In this document: positions 7,635-16,436 of the stretch, one piece after another
Numbering within the stretch: the first letter of the stretch is position 1
Layout of the letters: each line of letters begins with the position of its first letter
From: Actinoallomurus sp045806665
Lineage (GTDB): Bacteria > Actinomycetota > Actinomycetes > Streptosporangiales > Streptosporangiaceae
Length of the DNA stretch: 19,820 nt
Reading direction: 5' to 3'
Assembly (NCBI GenBank): GCA_045806665.1
Contig: JBJMIW010000038.1
Location: 1-19,820, forward strand
Translations under genes and position numbers: made by a program
Notes under the pieces: model-generated
The model's database searches: none
What the model was told of the DNA's origin: nothing
The model's input: only the letters and a program-made list of their open reading frames with translations

Positions 7635-10508
7635 ATGGGCATGACTCCGGGCATCGAGGCCACGGACGGATATGTGCTCAACACGGAGGAGGGGCGACGG
7701 CTTCTCGCCCTGTTCGGCTCACTGGCCACGTTGAGCCCCTGGCGTCTGACCGGCCGGCCGTTCCCGGTGGTCGCCCTGGAGGCCGCCGATCCGCGCGCCG
7801 ACGTCGGCGCCTACGTGGACGCGCTGGAACAGGCGGCTGTCGAGGCGCGGATACCGCATATCAGTCCTTCACTCGACACGGACGCGGAAGACGCCGAACT
7901 CCGCCTACTCGACACCATGTCCGAATCCGGTTCCTGGCGATCGACTCGACCCGAGTTCGGGCGGCTGAAATTCCCCCGTTCCACCCTGGTCAAGTCACTG
8001 GAGCGGGCGATCGCACGCGCCGATGAGAACGACACGAACCCCGCCGATGAGTGGCACGCCGCTGCGGCATCGTTCTCCTCGAGCCTGCGCCCGGGCAGGG
8101 CACCGGTCTGGTTGTCGGCGATCGGTGTCACCGCGACGATACTCGGCGGCTTCGCGCAGGGGCTGGCGGACAAGGTGGCGCTCTCCGTACTGCTCATCGG
8201 CCTGGCACTGCTGCTCGTCCTGCTGGTGCTGTGCGCGGTGTTGCTGAGGCCGCGGTCCTGGCTGGCCATCCTCGCCCGGGTGGGATTCGGAAGCCGGTAC
8301 CGCTGGTTCGCCACCTCGTCGTTCTTCGCCGTGCTCGGCGGCGAGGGGTTCGACGGCCGGCTCAAGCGGGTGCTCGGCCGCATGACCGCCAAGCGCGACG
8401 CCGACAAGTTCCGGTTGCAGCTGAAGTGCTTCGCGTTCCTGGAAGACCTGCGGGCGGCGCACAGCAGGCTGTCACCGAACCTGCGGGGTTTCAAACGCCC
8501 GGTGCCGCCGGTGCTCTTCCTCAAGGGCGTCACCAAGGAGAACGGCGGCATCGAACTGCTGTCAGCGATGAGTGACATCCGCAGCCGCCGCAGCGAACTG
8601 CACCCACTCGTGGTGATCGCATCCGTCGACCACGCGCACCGTCATGACCTCGACGAGCTGGCGCCCCCACAGCATGAGACCGATGTCTCCATCCAAGACC
8701 GCTATGACGACTGGGAGGCGTCGCTGGGGACCGCACAGGCGCCCAGCCAGCAGGTCGCGCTGCCCTGGGTGCTGCGCCTGCCGATTCCGGCCATGCGGCC
8801 AGGCCGCAACCCACCCGGCCCGCTGCCGGTGCGGCACCGCCCGCGCTGGACGTGGCTGTGGTCCCGACGATCCCTCGTGGCCGCGCTCATCGTGATCGCG
8901 GTCGGAGTGCCGTATCTCCATACTCGGCTGGCCGCCAAGTACTGCCAGGTCGGCTTCCCGTTCTCCGCTAACACCGACTCACGGCTGTTCACCGATGCCG
9001 ACGACAGCCGTGAGTGCGTCGGCATCGCCACGCACGGCGTCCGCTTCGAACGCGGCTCCACCAGCATCGGCGTTGACGGCAACCGCATGCCGCGGCGGAA
9101 GGACGCGGACCTGTCCGTTTCCCAGGGCAGGTTCAGCCTCGCCGACCTGCTGAGCCGGATAGAACGCGAGAACGAGACGGTGCTGCGGCTGCACCAGCCG
9201 TACGTGACCGTGCTCTACGCCGGCATCCTCACCGCGGCCGAGGGCCATGACCAGAGCGTGGTGAGCGGCATCCGGGCGCTGGCCGGCGCGTACCTCGCCC
9301 AGTTGGGCAACAACCGGACCGGCCAGCCGGGCGCGGTCGGGAACAGGCTGAAGATCCGGCTGCTGCCGGTCAACGTCGGCGAGAACATGAACTTCTCGCG
9401 GCAGGCCAGCGACATCATCCTCGCGCTCGCGCGGCGAGATCCGACGGTGGTCGGCGTCGTCGGTATGGAACGCAACACCGACGCATCGCAAGCCGCGGTG
9501 ACACGGTTGAACGACGCCGGGCTGGCAGTGCTCGGCACCGTCAACTCCTCGGACCGGCTTCCGAGCCTGTCCCACTACTACGGGCTCGCCTCCACCGACC
9601 ATGACGAGGCGACTCTCGCGTCGTACGCGGCGCGGCAGGCGCTCGGCGGACGGTCCTCGGTCCACTCGATGATCGTCTCGCGCCAACCCGGCGCGACGAA
9701 GGACCAGTACAGCACAGAACTCGCCGCCGACGTCGGGCAGCAGTTGCCCTCAGCACGGATTTCGACGGTCCGCTACACCGGTGCCGACGACATCGGCGGA
9801 CAGATCAGGACGGCCTGCGCCGCGGCCGCCGGCGACCCCTTCGATCTCATCTACTTCGCCGGCCGAGCCGAGGACCTGTACAACCTGATCAACAACCTCG
9901 GCGACGGCGGTTGCGCGAAACGACCACTGACGCTGCTGGGCGGTGACGAGGTCGCACGAGCGCGGTTCGGCAACGGCCCACACGACGTCATACTGCCGCC
10001 GGGCATCCGGGTGTACTTCACCAGCGCCACCTATCCGAGCAACCTCACCGCCCGCGGCAGGGACCGCTTCAACCCGTTCTTCACGCTGGCCCGCAACAAC
10101 CTCGGCGTGAGCTCGACGAATCAGGCGCTGCTGGCGGACGGTCAGATGCCGCTGACCTACGACGCGACATCCGTGCTGGCGCAGGCGGCGCAGAAGGCGT
10201 TCACCGACTTGGCGATCCCGTCCAGAAGCGGATCGGTGATCCTGGGGAGCCGGGTGGTCACGTCGGGCAGCGTCCTGTTGGAGCTGAGGTCCAGGCGGTG
10301 GGAGAACACGGCGACCGGCACCGTCGACTTCACGAAGGACGACCACGACCTGAACGGGCCGGGCAACCGGGGACTGACCCTCGTCCGGGTCACCGTCGAC
10401 GGCGGAGGAACGCCGAGGTACGAGCCGCTCTGCGGCCGGATGAACGGCGGTGGGAAGGTCGCCGACCTGCCACTCTGCCCTGGGAATGGACGACGGCCGG
10501 GCCGCTGA
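7635..10508 (+). CDS. Membrane protein with outer type-1 periplasmic-binding domain, function unknown
   Basis: A 957-residue protein. The ATG at 7635 has GGAGGGG 7 bases upstream; earlier in-frame TTG and ATG codons lack such a site. Residues 1-158 look cytosolic; a membrane hairpin is at about 159-178 and 181-204; 205-412 look cytosolic; a third helix is at 413-428; the rest should be outside. The cytosolic parts have short hydrophobic strands (FPVVALEA near 43, VPPVLFLKG near 290, HPLVVIAS near 323) suggesting an NTPase-like alpha/beta fold, but there is no GK[ST] P-loop. The outer part starts with a cysteine pair (C437, C461) around an ECVGI motif I associate with large actinobacterial proteins of this kind, then a domain resembling branched-chain amino-acid or receptor-type binding proteins (about 510-900). 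It may sense an external ligand; no partner gene is adjacent. Base composition seems slightly less GC-rich than its neighbours. Confidence 0.85.
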   Translation: MGMTPGIEATDGYVLNTEEGRRLLALFGSLATLSPWRLTGRPFPVVALEAADPRADVGAYVDALEQAAVEARIPHISPSLDTDAEDAELRLLDTMSESGSWRSTRPEFGRLKFPRSTLVKSLERAIARADENDTNPADEWHAAAASFSSSLRPGRAPVWLSAIGVTATILGGFAQGLADKVALSVLLIGLALLLVLLVLCAVLLRPRSWLAILARVGFGSRYRWFATSSFFAVLGGEGFDGRLKRVLGRMTAKRDADKFRLQLKCFAFLEDLRAAHSRLSPNLRGFKRPVPPVLFLKGVTKENGGIELLSAMSDIRSRRSELHPLVVIASVDHAHRHDLDELAPPQHETDVSIQDRYDDWEASLGTAQAPSQQVALPWVLRLPIPAMRPGRNPPGPLPVRHRPRWTWLWSRRSLVAALIVIAVGVPYLHTRLAAKYCQVGFPFSANTDSRLFTDADDSRECVGIATHGVRFERGSTSIGVDGNRMPRRKDADLSVSQGRFSLADLLSRIERENETVLRLHQPYVTVLYAGILTAAEGHDQSVVSGIRALAGAYLAQLGNNRTGQPGAVGNRLKIRLLPVNVGENMNFSRQASDIILALARRDPTVVGVVGMERNTDASQAAVTRLNDAGLAVLGTVNSSDRLPSLSHYYGLASTDHDEATLASYAARQALGGRSSVHSMIVSRQPGATKDQYSTELAADVGQQLPSARISTVRYTGADDIGGQIRTACAAAAGDPFDLIYFAGRAEDLYNLINNLGDGGCAKRPLTLLGGDEVARARFGNGPHDVILPPGIRVYFTSATYPSNLTARGRDRFNPFFTLARNNLGVSSTNQALLADGQMPLTYDATSVLAQAAQKAFTDLAIPSRSGSVILGSRVVTSGSVLLELRSRRWENTATGTVDFTKDDHDLNGPGNRGLTLVRVTVDGGGTPRYEPLCGRMNGGGKVADLPLCPGNGRRPGR

Positions 10509-10521
10509 CGGATCCGTGATC

Positions 10522-11760
10522 TCAGCGGAAGTCGCGGCTGCGGGTCATCGTGGCGACGGGGAGGCGCTGCAGGCGGGTGGCGACGAGGTTGGCGGCGCCG
10601 TCGTGGCGTTCGAGGCGGCCGTGGATGAGCAGCGCCTGCGCCTGGAAGGCGACGTTGCGGTAGCGCTCCCAGATCTGCGGGCGGCACAGGACGTTGAGCA
10701 TGCCGGTCTCGTCCTCGAGGTTGAAGAAGATGACGCCGTTCGCGGTCCCCCGGCGCTGCCGGTGCGTGACGACGCCGGCGACCAGGATGTTCGTTTCGCC
10801 GGGGACGTCCTTGACCGCGTTCAGGGGGACGGCGCCGCGCTCGTCGAGGGCGGCCCGGACGTGGGCGATCGGGTGGTGCTCGGACGTTCCGGTGGCCCAG
10901 AGGTCGGCGATGGTCTGCTCGATCACGGTCATCGGCGGCAGCGCGGGCGCGGTCATGCCGGGAGCGGTGTCGGGCAGGTGGCCGGGGCGGGTGTGGGACA
11001 GCGCGCCCGCCGCCCACAGCGCCTCGCGGCGGTCGAGCCCGAAGCAGCCGAACGCGCCGGCCGTGGCGAGGGCCTCCAGCGCGGCGGTCGACAGCGGGAC
11101 GCGGCGCACCAGGTCCTCCAGGTCCGCGTACGGCCGGCCGGCGGCGATCTGCTTCGCGGCGTCCTCGCCGAGGTTGCGTACGGCCGACAGGCCCAGGCGG
11201 ATCGCGGGCTGGGGCTCCTTGGGCGCGTGCGGGAGGTCCCCGGCGGGCGTGTGCGGGGCCTCCAGCGTCGCCTGGTCGGAGTTGACGTCGACGCCGAGGA
11301 CCCGTACGCCGTGCCGGCGGGCGTCGCCGAGCAGGGTCTGCGGGCTGTAGAACCCCATCGGCTGGTTGCGCAGCAGCCCGGTGGTGAACGCCGCCGGATA
11401 GTGGCGTTTCAGGTACGCGCTGGCGTACACGAGGTGCGCGAAGCTCTGCGCGTGCGACTCGGGGAATCCGAAGCTGGCGAAGCCGAGGATCTTCTCGTAC
11501 ACCTCCTCGGCGATCTCGGCGGGGATGCCGCGCTCGGCCATGCCGCTCAGCAGCCGGTCGTGGAGCCGCTCGACGCGCTCGGGCGCGCGCTTGGCGCTCA
11601 TGGCCTGCCGCAGCGCGTCCGACTCCGCCGGGGTGAACCCGGCGCAGTCCACGGCCAGCTGCATCATCTGCTCCTGGAACAGCGGCACGCCCATCGTGCG
11701 CTGCAGCGCGTTCCGCATCAGCGGGTGCGGGATGTCGGGTGGCTCCTGCCCGCCGCGGCG
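10522..11760 (-). pseudogene. dnaE2: C-terminal remnant of error-prone DNA polymerase DnaE2 (ImuC)
   Basis: The remnant has 412 residues of an enzyme normally about 1,050-1,150 long. It matches the DnaE2 C-terminal third: GVPLFQEQMMQLAVDCAGF, FASFGFPESHAQSFA, QPMGFYSPQTL, a helix-hairpin-helix region, an OB-fold with VIFFNLEDETGMLNV, and the family's usual ending SRDFR. Missing are the PHP domain and the palm with the catalytic aspartates, so it cannot polymerise DNA. Family-like residues (RRGGQEPPD...HPLM) continue upstream of the first Met (11718) as far as 11760, and then an in-frame stop occurs at 11763-11761. The ATG at 11718 is therefore an internal codon and has no ribosome site. The gene abuts an equally truncated MMPL gene on the other strand. 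It converges on the 957-residue protein gene with a 13-base gap. Confidence 0.88.
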
Positions 11761-13364
11761 TCAGCGTCCTGTCCGAGACGCTCGTCGGCGGGCTTGGCGC
11801 GCTGGCGTTCGTCTTCGGGTCCCTGCTGGCCCTCGTGCCGCTCCTCATCGCGGCGTGCTCGATCGTCACGTCGTTCCTCGTCGTGTACGGGCTCACGACG
11901 TTCACCGACGTCAGCGTGATCGTCCAGTTCATCGTCGCGCTGATCGGCCTGGGCGTGGCCATCGACTACTCGCTGCTGCTCGTCACCCGGTGGCGGGAGG
12001 AGCAGGCCGCCGGGTACGAGGGCGACGACGCGGTGCGCCGCGCGATGGTCACCGCCGGGCGCGCCATCGTCTTCAGCGGCGGCGCGGTCGCGATCGGCCT
12101 GCTCGCGATGGTCGTCATGCCGGGCCCGTTCCTGCGCAGCGTCGGCTACGGCGGCATCATCATCCCGGCCGTCAGCGTGGTCGCCGCCCTCACCCTGTTG
12201 CCGGTGCTGCTCGCGCGGTTCGGATCGAAGATCGACCGGCCGCGGCTGCGCAGGGGCGGCGGAGCCGGTCGCGGCTGGTCCGCCTGGGCACGCGGGGTGG
12301 TGCGGTACCGCTGGGCGGCGGTCGCCGCGTCGGGCGCGTTCCTCGTCGCCCTCGCCGCCGCGGCCCTCGGCCTGCACCTGGGCGACCCGGAGAGCGACGC
12401 CCTCGCGTCGTCCGGACCCGCGTACGAGGGCCGGGCCGCCCTCGTGCACTCCGGCGTGCCGACCGGCGTCCTCACCCCGATCGACGTCCTGGTGCCCCGG
12501 GGCGGCGACCCGGCGGCGACGGCGGCCACCCTCGCCCGGGTGTCCGGTGTCGTCACGGCGGTCGCCCCGGACACCCCCGCGTGGCGGCGCGACGGCACGG
12601 CCCTGATCGCGGTCGTCCCCGCCGCCGAGGGCGGTTCGGCCGCGGGGAAGGACACGGTGCGGCGCGTCCGCGCCGCGGTACCCGCCGGCGTCGGGGTGGG
12701 CGGCTCGGCGGCGGTCGGGGTCGACTTCGCCAAGGCGGTGTACGGGGCGTTCCCGCTGATGCTCGCGCTGATCGCGCTGGCCACCTTCGTGCTGCTCGCC
12801 CGGGCGTTCCGGTCGCTGCTGCTGCCGCTGAAGGCGGTGCTGCTGAACCTGGTGTCGCTGGCCGCGATCCTCGGCGCGATGGTGCTGGTCTGGCAGGACG
12901 GCTACGGTTCGAAGCCGATCTGGGGGATCGCCGCGACCGGCTCGATCACGGAGTTCGTGCCCGTGATGGTGTTCGCGTTCCTGTACGGGCTGTCCATGGA
13001 CTATGAGGTCTTCATCCTGGCGCGGATGCGTGAGGAGTACGACCGGACCGGGTCGATGCGGACCGCCGTCGTCGAGGGCATCGGCCGTACCGGCCGGCTG
13101 GTCACCAGCGCGGCGCTCATCCTCTTCCTGGCCTTCGCCTCGCTGGCGTCCGCGCCGATGACCGACCTGAAGGTGTTCGCGACCGGCCTCGGCCTCGGCG
13201 TGCTCCTGGACGCCACCGTGGTCCGCGCGCTGCTGGTGCCCGCCCTCGTGTCGCTCTTCGGCCGCTGGAACTGGTGGCTGCCCGGCTGGGCCGCCCGGGC
13301 GCTGCGCGTCCGTCCCGCCCCGCTGCCGCTCGAGCCGGCGCCGGAGCCGGTCGGCCGCCCCTGA
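11739..13364 (+). pseudogene. MMPL-family transporter lacking its N-terminus
   Basis: RND-superfamily MMPL proteins move lipids or drugs across the membrane using the proton gradient and are usually about 700 residues or more. Here recognisable sequence begins at GVSVLSETLVGGLGAL (near 11757), so transmembrane helix 1 and the first outer domain, roughly 170 residues, are absent. What remains covers the rest of the first helix bundle, with IDYS (Asp-Tyr pair encoded at 11964-11969), the second outer domain, and the second bundle, with MDYE (Asp-Tyr at 12999-13004). Both Asp-Tyr pairs of the MmpL proton relay are thus kept. The GTG at 11739 opens the frame but has no ribosome site and reads through DnaE2 remnant DNA. 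The polar tail is proline-rich. It is probably non-functional unless the join is an assembly error. Confidence 0.85.
11751..11760. repeat. 10-bp GC palindrome at the gene-truncation breakpoint
   Basis: CGCCGCGGCG is a perfect inverted repeat with no spacer. DnaE2-like coding on the - strand ends within it and MMPL-like coding on the + strand begins at its right edge, so it marks the join to within a few bases. Confidence 0.7.
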
Positions 13365-13513
13365 CCAGGGCGTGGACCGGCGAATCCGTCGAATTTCGAA
13401 CGGAACGGGCGTGCCCGGGGGTGCGACCAGTGAGGCGCCTGCGCCTAATGGGGACACCGCACGACCGGTCGGGACATGTCAGGGTCCGGGCACATCCGGG
13501 GAACGATGGCCCG

Positions 13514-13519
13514 TAGACT
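13514..13519 (+). promoter_or_regulatory. -10 element for a leaderless GtrA-family mRNA
   Basis: TAGACT fits the actinobacterial TANNNT -10 box and ends six bases before the GTG at 13526, so transcription would begin at or next to the start codon. No ribosome site precedes the GTG. A -35 box is not evident. Further left in this 161-base gap an inverted repeat AGGCGC-CT-GCGCCT is centred at 13439-13440; its role is unknown. Confidence 0.55.
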
Positions 13520-13525
13520 GCGCGG

Positions 13526-14086
13526 GTGTCGCTTACCCGGATCACGCTCTCTCGCGTCCCCGCGCCACTGCGCCCGCTGGTGGTCAAGCACCGTGAGCTG
13601 GTGAAGTTCGCCTTCACCGGTGGTGTCTGCTTCCTGCTGACCCTCGGGGTGAACTACGGGCTGAAGCTGACCGTCATGAAGACCAAGCCGGTGACGGCGC
13701 TGACGATCGCGATCATCGTCGCGACGATCGCGTCCTACCTCATGAACAGCGGCTGGTCCTTCCGGGCCCGCGGTGGCCGCAGGCGCCACGTCGAGGCCGT
13801 GCTCTTCTTCGTGGTGAGCGGTCTGGGGATCATCGTCAATGACATCCCGCTGTACCTCGCGCGGTACGCCTTCGACTTGCAGTACCCGAACGTCGGCCAC
13901 GTTACCCAGGAGGTCTCCGACTTCCTCAGCGGCATGATCATCGGGACGTTGCTGGGCATGGCCTTCCGCTGGTGGGCGATGAAGAAGTGGGTCTTCCCGC
14001 ACGACACGACGGTCGGCCTCGCCTCCACGGCGAGCGTCGGGCGTGTCCCCGCCCCCGCCGACGAGGACTCCGAGCTCGTCGCCTGA
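13526..14086 (+). CDS. GtrA-family membrane protein
   Basis: A 186-residue protein with four membrane helices at about 30-50, 56-76, 87-111 and 130-150. Hallmarks of the GtrA family are FAFTGGVCFLLTLGVNYGL in helix 1, ASYLMNSGWSF after helix 2 and FRWWAMKKWVF after helix 4. GtrA-like proteins are thought to help move polyprenyl-phosphate-linked sugars across the membrane or otherwise assist cell-surface glycan assembly; the role here is inferred from family alone, since no glycosyltransferase is adjacent. The GTG start at 13526 lacks a Shine-Dalgarno site but directly follows a -10 box, which supports a leaderless mRNA. The acidic tail of about 30 residues is cytosolic. It converges on the molybdopterin oxidoreductase gene with a 10-base gap. 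Confidence 0.92.
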   Translation: MSLTRITLSRVPAPLRPLVVKHRELVKFAFTGGVCFLLTLGVNYGLKLTVMKTKPVTALTIAIIVATIASYLMNSGWSFRARGGRRRHVEAVLFFVVSGLGIIVNDIPLYLARYAFDLQYPNVGHVTQEVSDFLSGMIIGTLLGMAFRWWAMKKWVFPHDTTVGLASTASVGRVPAPADEDSELVA

Positions 14087-14096
14087 GCTCCACCGC

Positions 14097-16289
14097 TCAG
14101 GCCGGCTGGACCTCCACCGGCACTCCGTTCAGCACGGCGTTCCCCGACAGCGGGTCGAGCGCGAGCGGGTCGGTCAGGGCGTTGGCGTTCACCCCGGCGT
14201 GCGCCGCGGCCACGGACATCCGCGTGCCGGGCCGGCCGTGACCCCAGCCGTGCGGGAGGCTGACGACCCCGGGCAAGACCTCCGCGGTGACCTCGACCTC
14301 GGCCTCGATCGTGCCGCCGGTACTCGTCACCTTGACCGTTCGCGCGTCCTTGAGCCCCAGCCGGTCGGCGTCCTCGGGGTTGACCTGGAGCGTGCAGCGG
14401 TTGGAACCCCGGACCAGGCCCGGCAGGTTGTGCATCCAGCTGTTGTTGGACCGCAGGTGCCGGCGCCCGATGAGGACCAGGCCCGTACGCCGGCGGGCGA
14501 GGCCGTCGAGCAGCCGGCCGGCGTCCTCGGCCAGCGGCGGCGGGCACAGCTCGATCCGGCCGGACGGCGTCCGCAGTACCTCGGGCAGCCGGGGCCTCAG
14601 CGGGCCCAGGTCGACGCCGTGCGGCGCGTCCCGCAGCGCCTGGAGTGACAGGCCGTCCGGCACCGCGCCGAAGCCGTCGCCGTACGCACCCGCGCGCAGC
14701 ATGAGGTCCAGGCGGCGCAGCGCCGGGGTCTCTCCGGTGAGCAGCGGCAGCAGCTCCGCCGGGTCCCGGCCGTGGACGGGGGAGGCCGGGTCGGAGGTCG
14801 CCTTGGCGAGCAGGTGGGCGCTGATCGACTCGTCCACATCGGCTCCGGACAGAATGCCGATGAGACGGGACAGGATCGCGCACTCGTCGAGCTCGCCGTC
14901 CCGGAGCGGGATCGCGGGCGGGGAGTACCGCGCGGTGTTGCGCACCGCGAGATCCCCGAACGCGACGTCGTAGTGCGGCGACCGGCTCGGCGGAGGCGGC
15001 GGCAGGATGACGTGGGCGTGCCGCGTCGTCTCGTTCAGGTACGGATCGACGCTGACCATGAACTCCAGGCCGTCCAGCGCGTCGCCGAGGCGTTCGCCGC
15101 CGGGCGTGGACAGCACCGGGTTGCCGGCCACGGTGATCAGGGCGCGGACCTGGCCCTCGCCGGGGGTGAGGATCTCGTCGGCCAAGGTGGTGGCGGGCAG
15201 TTCGCCGCGCACCTCGGGCAGCCCGCGGACGCGGCTGCGCCAGCGGCCGATGCGGAAGCCCGGCCCCGTGCCCGCGCCCGGGCGGCGGTGCGGGGCAAGG
15301 GGGAACATCGCGCCGCCGGGCCGGTCCAGGTTGCCGGTCAGCACGTTGACGACGTCGACCAGCCAGTTGGTGAGCGTGCCGAATTCGGTGGTGCAGGTGC
15401 CGATGCGTGCGTAGACGGCGGCGCTCGGGGCGGCCGCCAGCTCGCGGGCGAGCCGCCGGATCTCCCCGGCCGGGATGCCGCAGACCGCCGCGACGCTCTC
15501 GGGGGCGAAGTCGCGGCTCAGCCGCTCCACGTCCGCCACGCCGTCGACACCGGGGGTGTCGGCGACCAGCCCCTCGGCGAACAGCGTGTGCACGACGCCG
15601 AACAGCAGGTACGCGTCGGCGCCCGGCCGGATCGTCAGGTGCCGGTCGGCGAGGCGGGCGGTGCGGGTACGGCGCGGGTCGACGACGACCAGGGTGCCGC
15701 CTCGCCGGCGCAGCGCCTTCAGCTTCCCGGGGAAGTCGGCGGCGGTGCACAGGCTGCCGTTGGACTCCATCGGGTTGGCGCCGAGCATCAGCAGGTAGGA
15801 CGTGTGGTCCAGGTCCGGCACCGGGATGGCGAGAGGGTCGCCGAACAGCAGCCCGCTGGAGACGTGCTTCGGCATCTGGTCGACCGTGCTGGCCGAGTAG
15901 ATGTTCGTGCTGCCCAGCGCCCGGGCCAGCGGGCCGGCGTACAGGCCGCCCGCCAGGGTGTGGACATTCGGGTTGCCGAGGTAGAGAGCCAGCGCCTGGC
16001 GGCCGTGGCGTCCGGCGACCCCGTCGAGGCCGCGCCGTACCGCCGCGAAGGCCTCCTCCCAGCCCACCTGGCGCCAGTCGTCGCCGTCGCGGACCAAGGG
16101 GGAGCGCAGCCGGTCGGGGTCGTCCTCCAGCTCGCCGATCGTCACGCCCTTGGGGCAGACGAAGCCGTGGCTGAAGACGTCGGCGCGGTCGCCGCGGGCG
16201 CCGGTGACCCGGCCGTCGCTGATCGTCAGCTCGAGGCCGCAGGTCGCCTCGCACAGCGGACAGATCCGGTACGCGGTCGTCTCGGGCAT
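14097..16289 (-). CDS. Molybdopterin oxidoreductase with N-terminal 4Fe-4S cluster
   Basis: Complete DMSO-reductase-superfamily enzyme, 730 residues, binding a bis-pterin molybdenum (or tungsten) cofactor. The 4Fe-4S motif is C10-x2-C13-x3-C17-x27-C45, with CPKG following. The central domains include LMLGANPMESNGS, VVVDPRRTRTARLADRHL and GNPVLSTPGG; the C-terminal dinucleotide-binding domain has RSNNSWMHNLPGL and SLPHGWGHGRPGT. No Tat signal is present, so it should be cytosolic. The ATG at 16289 has GGAGGG three bases upstream; longer in-frame starts would run through the operator and promoter. The region where a formate-dehydrogenase-type Cys or Sec ligand is expected (about 131-150) has no Cys; K141-H142 and S144-S145 are there instead. 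The substrate is unknown. There is no partner subunit or cofactor gene beside it, so its electron partner is probably encoded elsewhere. Confidence 0.93.
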   Translation of the reverse strand: MPETTAYRICPLCEATCGLELTISDGRVTGARGDRADVFSHGFVCPKGVTIGELEDDPDRLRSPLVRDGDDWRQVGWEEAFAAVRRGLDGVAGRHGRQALALYLGNPNVHTLAGGLYAGPLARALGSTNIYSASTVDQMPKHVSSGLLFGDPLAIPVPDLDHTSYLLMLGANPMESNGSLCTAADFPGKLKALRRRGGTLVVVDPRRTRTARLADRHLTIRPGADAYLLFGVVHTLFAEGLVADTPGVDGVADVERLSRDFAPESVAAVCGIPAGEIRRLARELAAAPSAAVYARIGTCTTEFGTLTNWLVDVVNVLTGNLDRPGGAMFPLAPHRRPGAGTGPGFRIGRWRSRVRGLPEVRGELPATTLADEILTPGEGQVRALITVAGNPVLSTPGGERLGDALDGLEFMVSVDPYLNETTRHAHVILPPPPPSRSPHYDVAFGDLAVRNTARYSPPAIPLRDGELDECAILSRLIGILSGADVDESISAHLLAKATSDPASPVHGRDPAELLPLLTGETPALRRLDLMLRAGAYGDGFGAVPDGLSLQALRDAPHGVDLGPLRPRLPEVLRTPSGRIELCPPPLAEDAGRLLDGLARRRTGLVLIGRRHLRSNNSWMHNLPGLVRGSNRCTLQVNPEDADRLGLKDARTVKVTSTGGTIEAEVEVTAEVLPGVVSLPHGWGHGRPGTRMSVAAAHAGVNANALTDPLALDPLSGNAVLNGVPVEVQPA

Positions 16290-16309
16290 CGGCCCTCCAC
16301 AGCGCTGGG

Positions 16310-16325
16310 TCGTTTGGCGAAACGA
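16310..16325. promoter_or_regulatory. Operator-like inverted repeat upstream of the molybdopterin enzyme
   Basis: TCGTTT-GGCG-AAACGA is a perfect 6-bp inverted repeat, of TetR-operator size, 20 bases ahead of the start codon. A possible -10 box TATCGT (- strand, 16327-16322) overlaps it, with only a poor -35 match upstream, so a bound protein could block transcription. No TetR-type gene is in the window. Confidence 0.5.
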
Positions 16326-16436
16326 TAGGGCCGCGGACGCGCGAATGGAACGCGGTTCGGGTTTCGGTTCTCTCTCCCGGCCTGAGATCCGCACCGTCTT
16401 CCCCGGCGTGTCGCCGAGCCACAGGGGCCGGAAACG

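Noticed and set aside
11739..11760. Inversion as the cause of the palindromic junction
   Set aside because: A simple deletion between divergent neighbours already explains the orientation of both fragments; an inversion is not required, although it cannot be excluded.
10157..11962. 600-residue - strand open frame across the DnaE2/MMPL junction
   Set aside because: It is out of frame with both recognisable protein families and is rich in Arg, Pro and Ala; it is a shadow frame.
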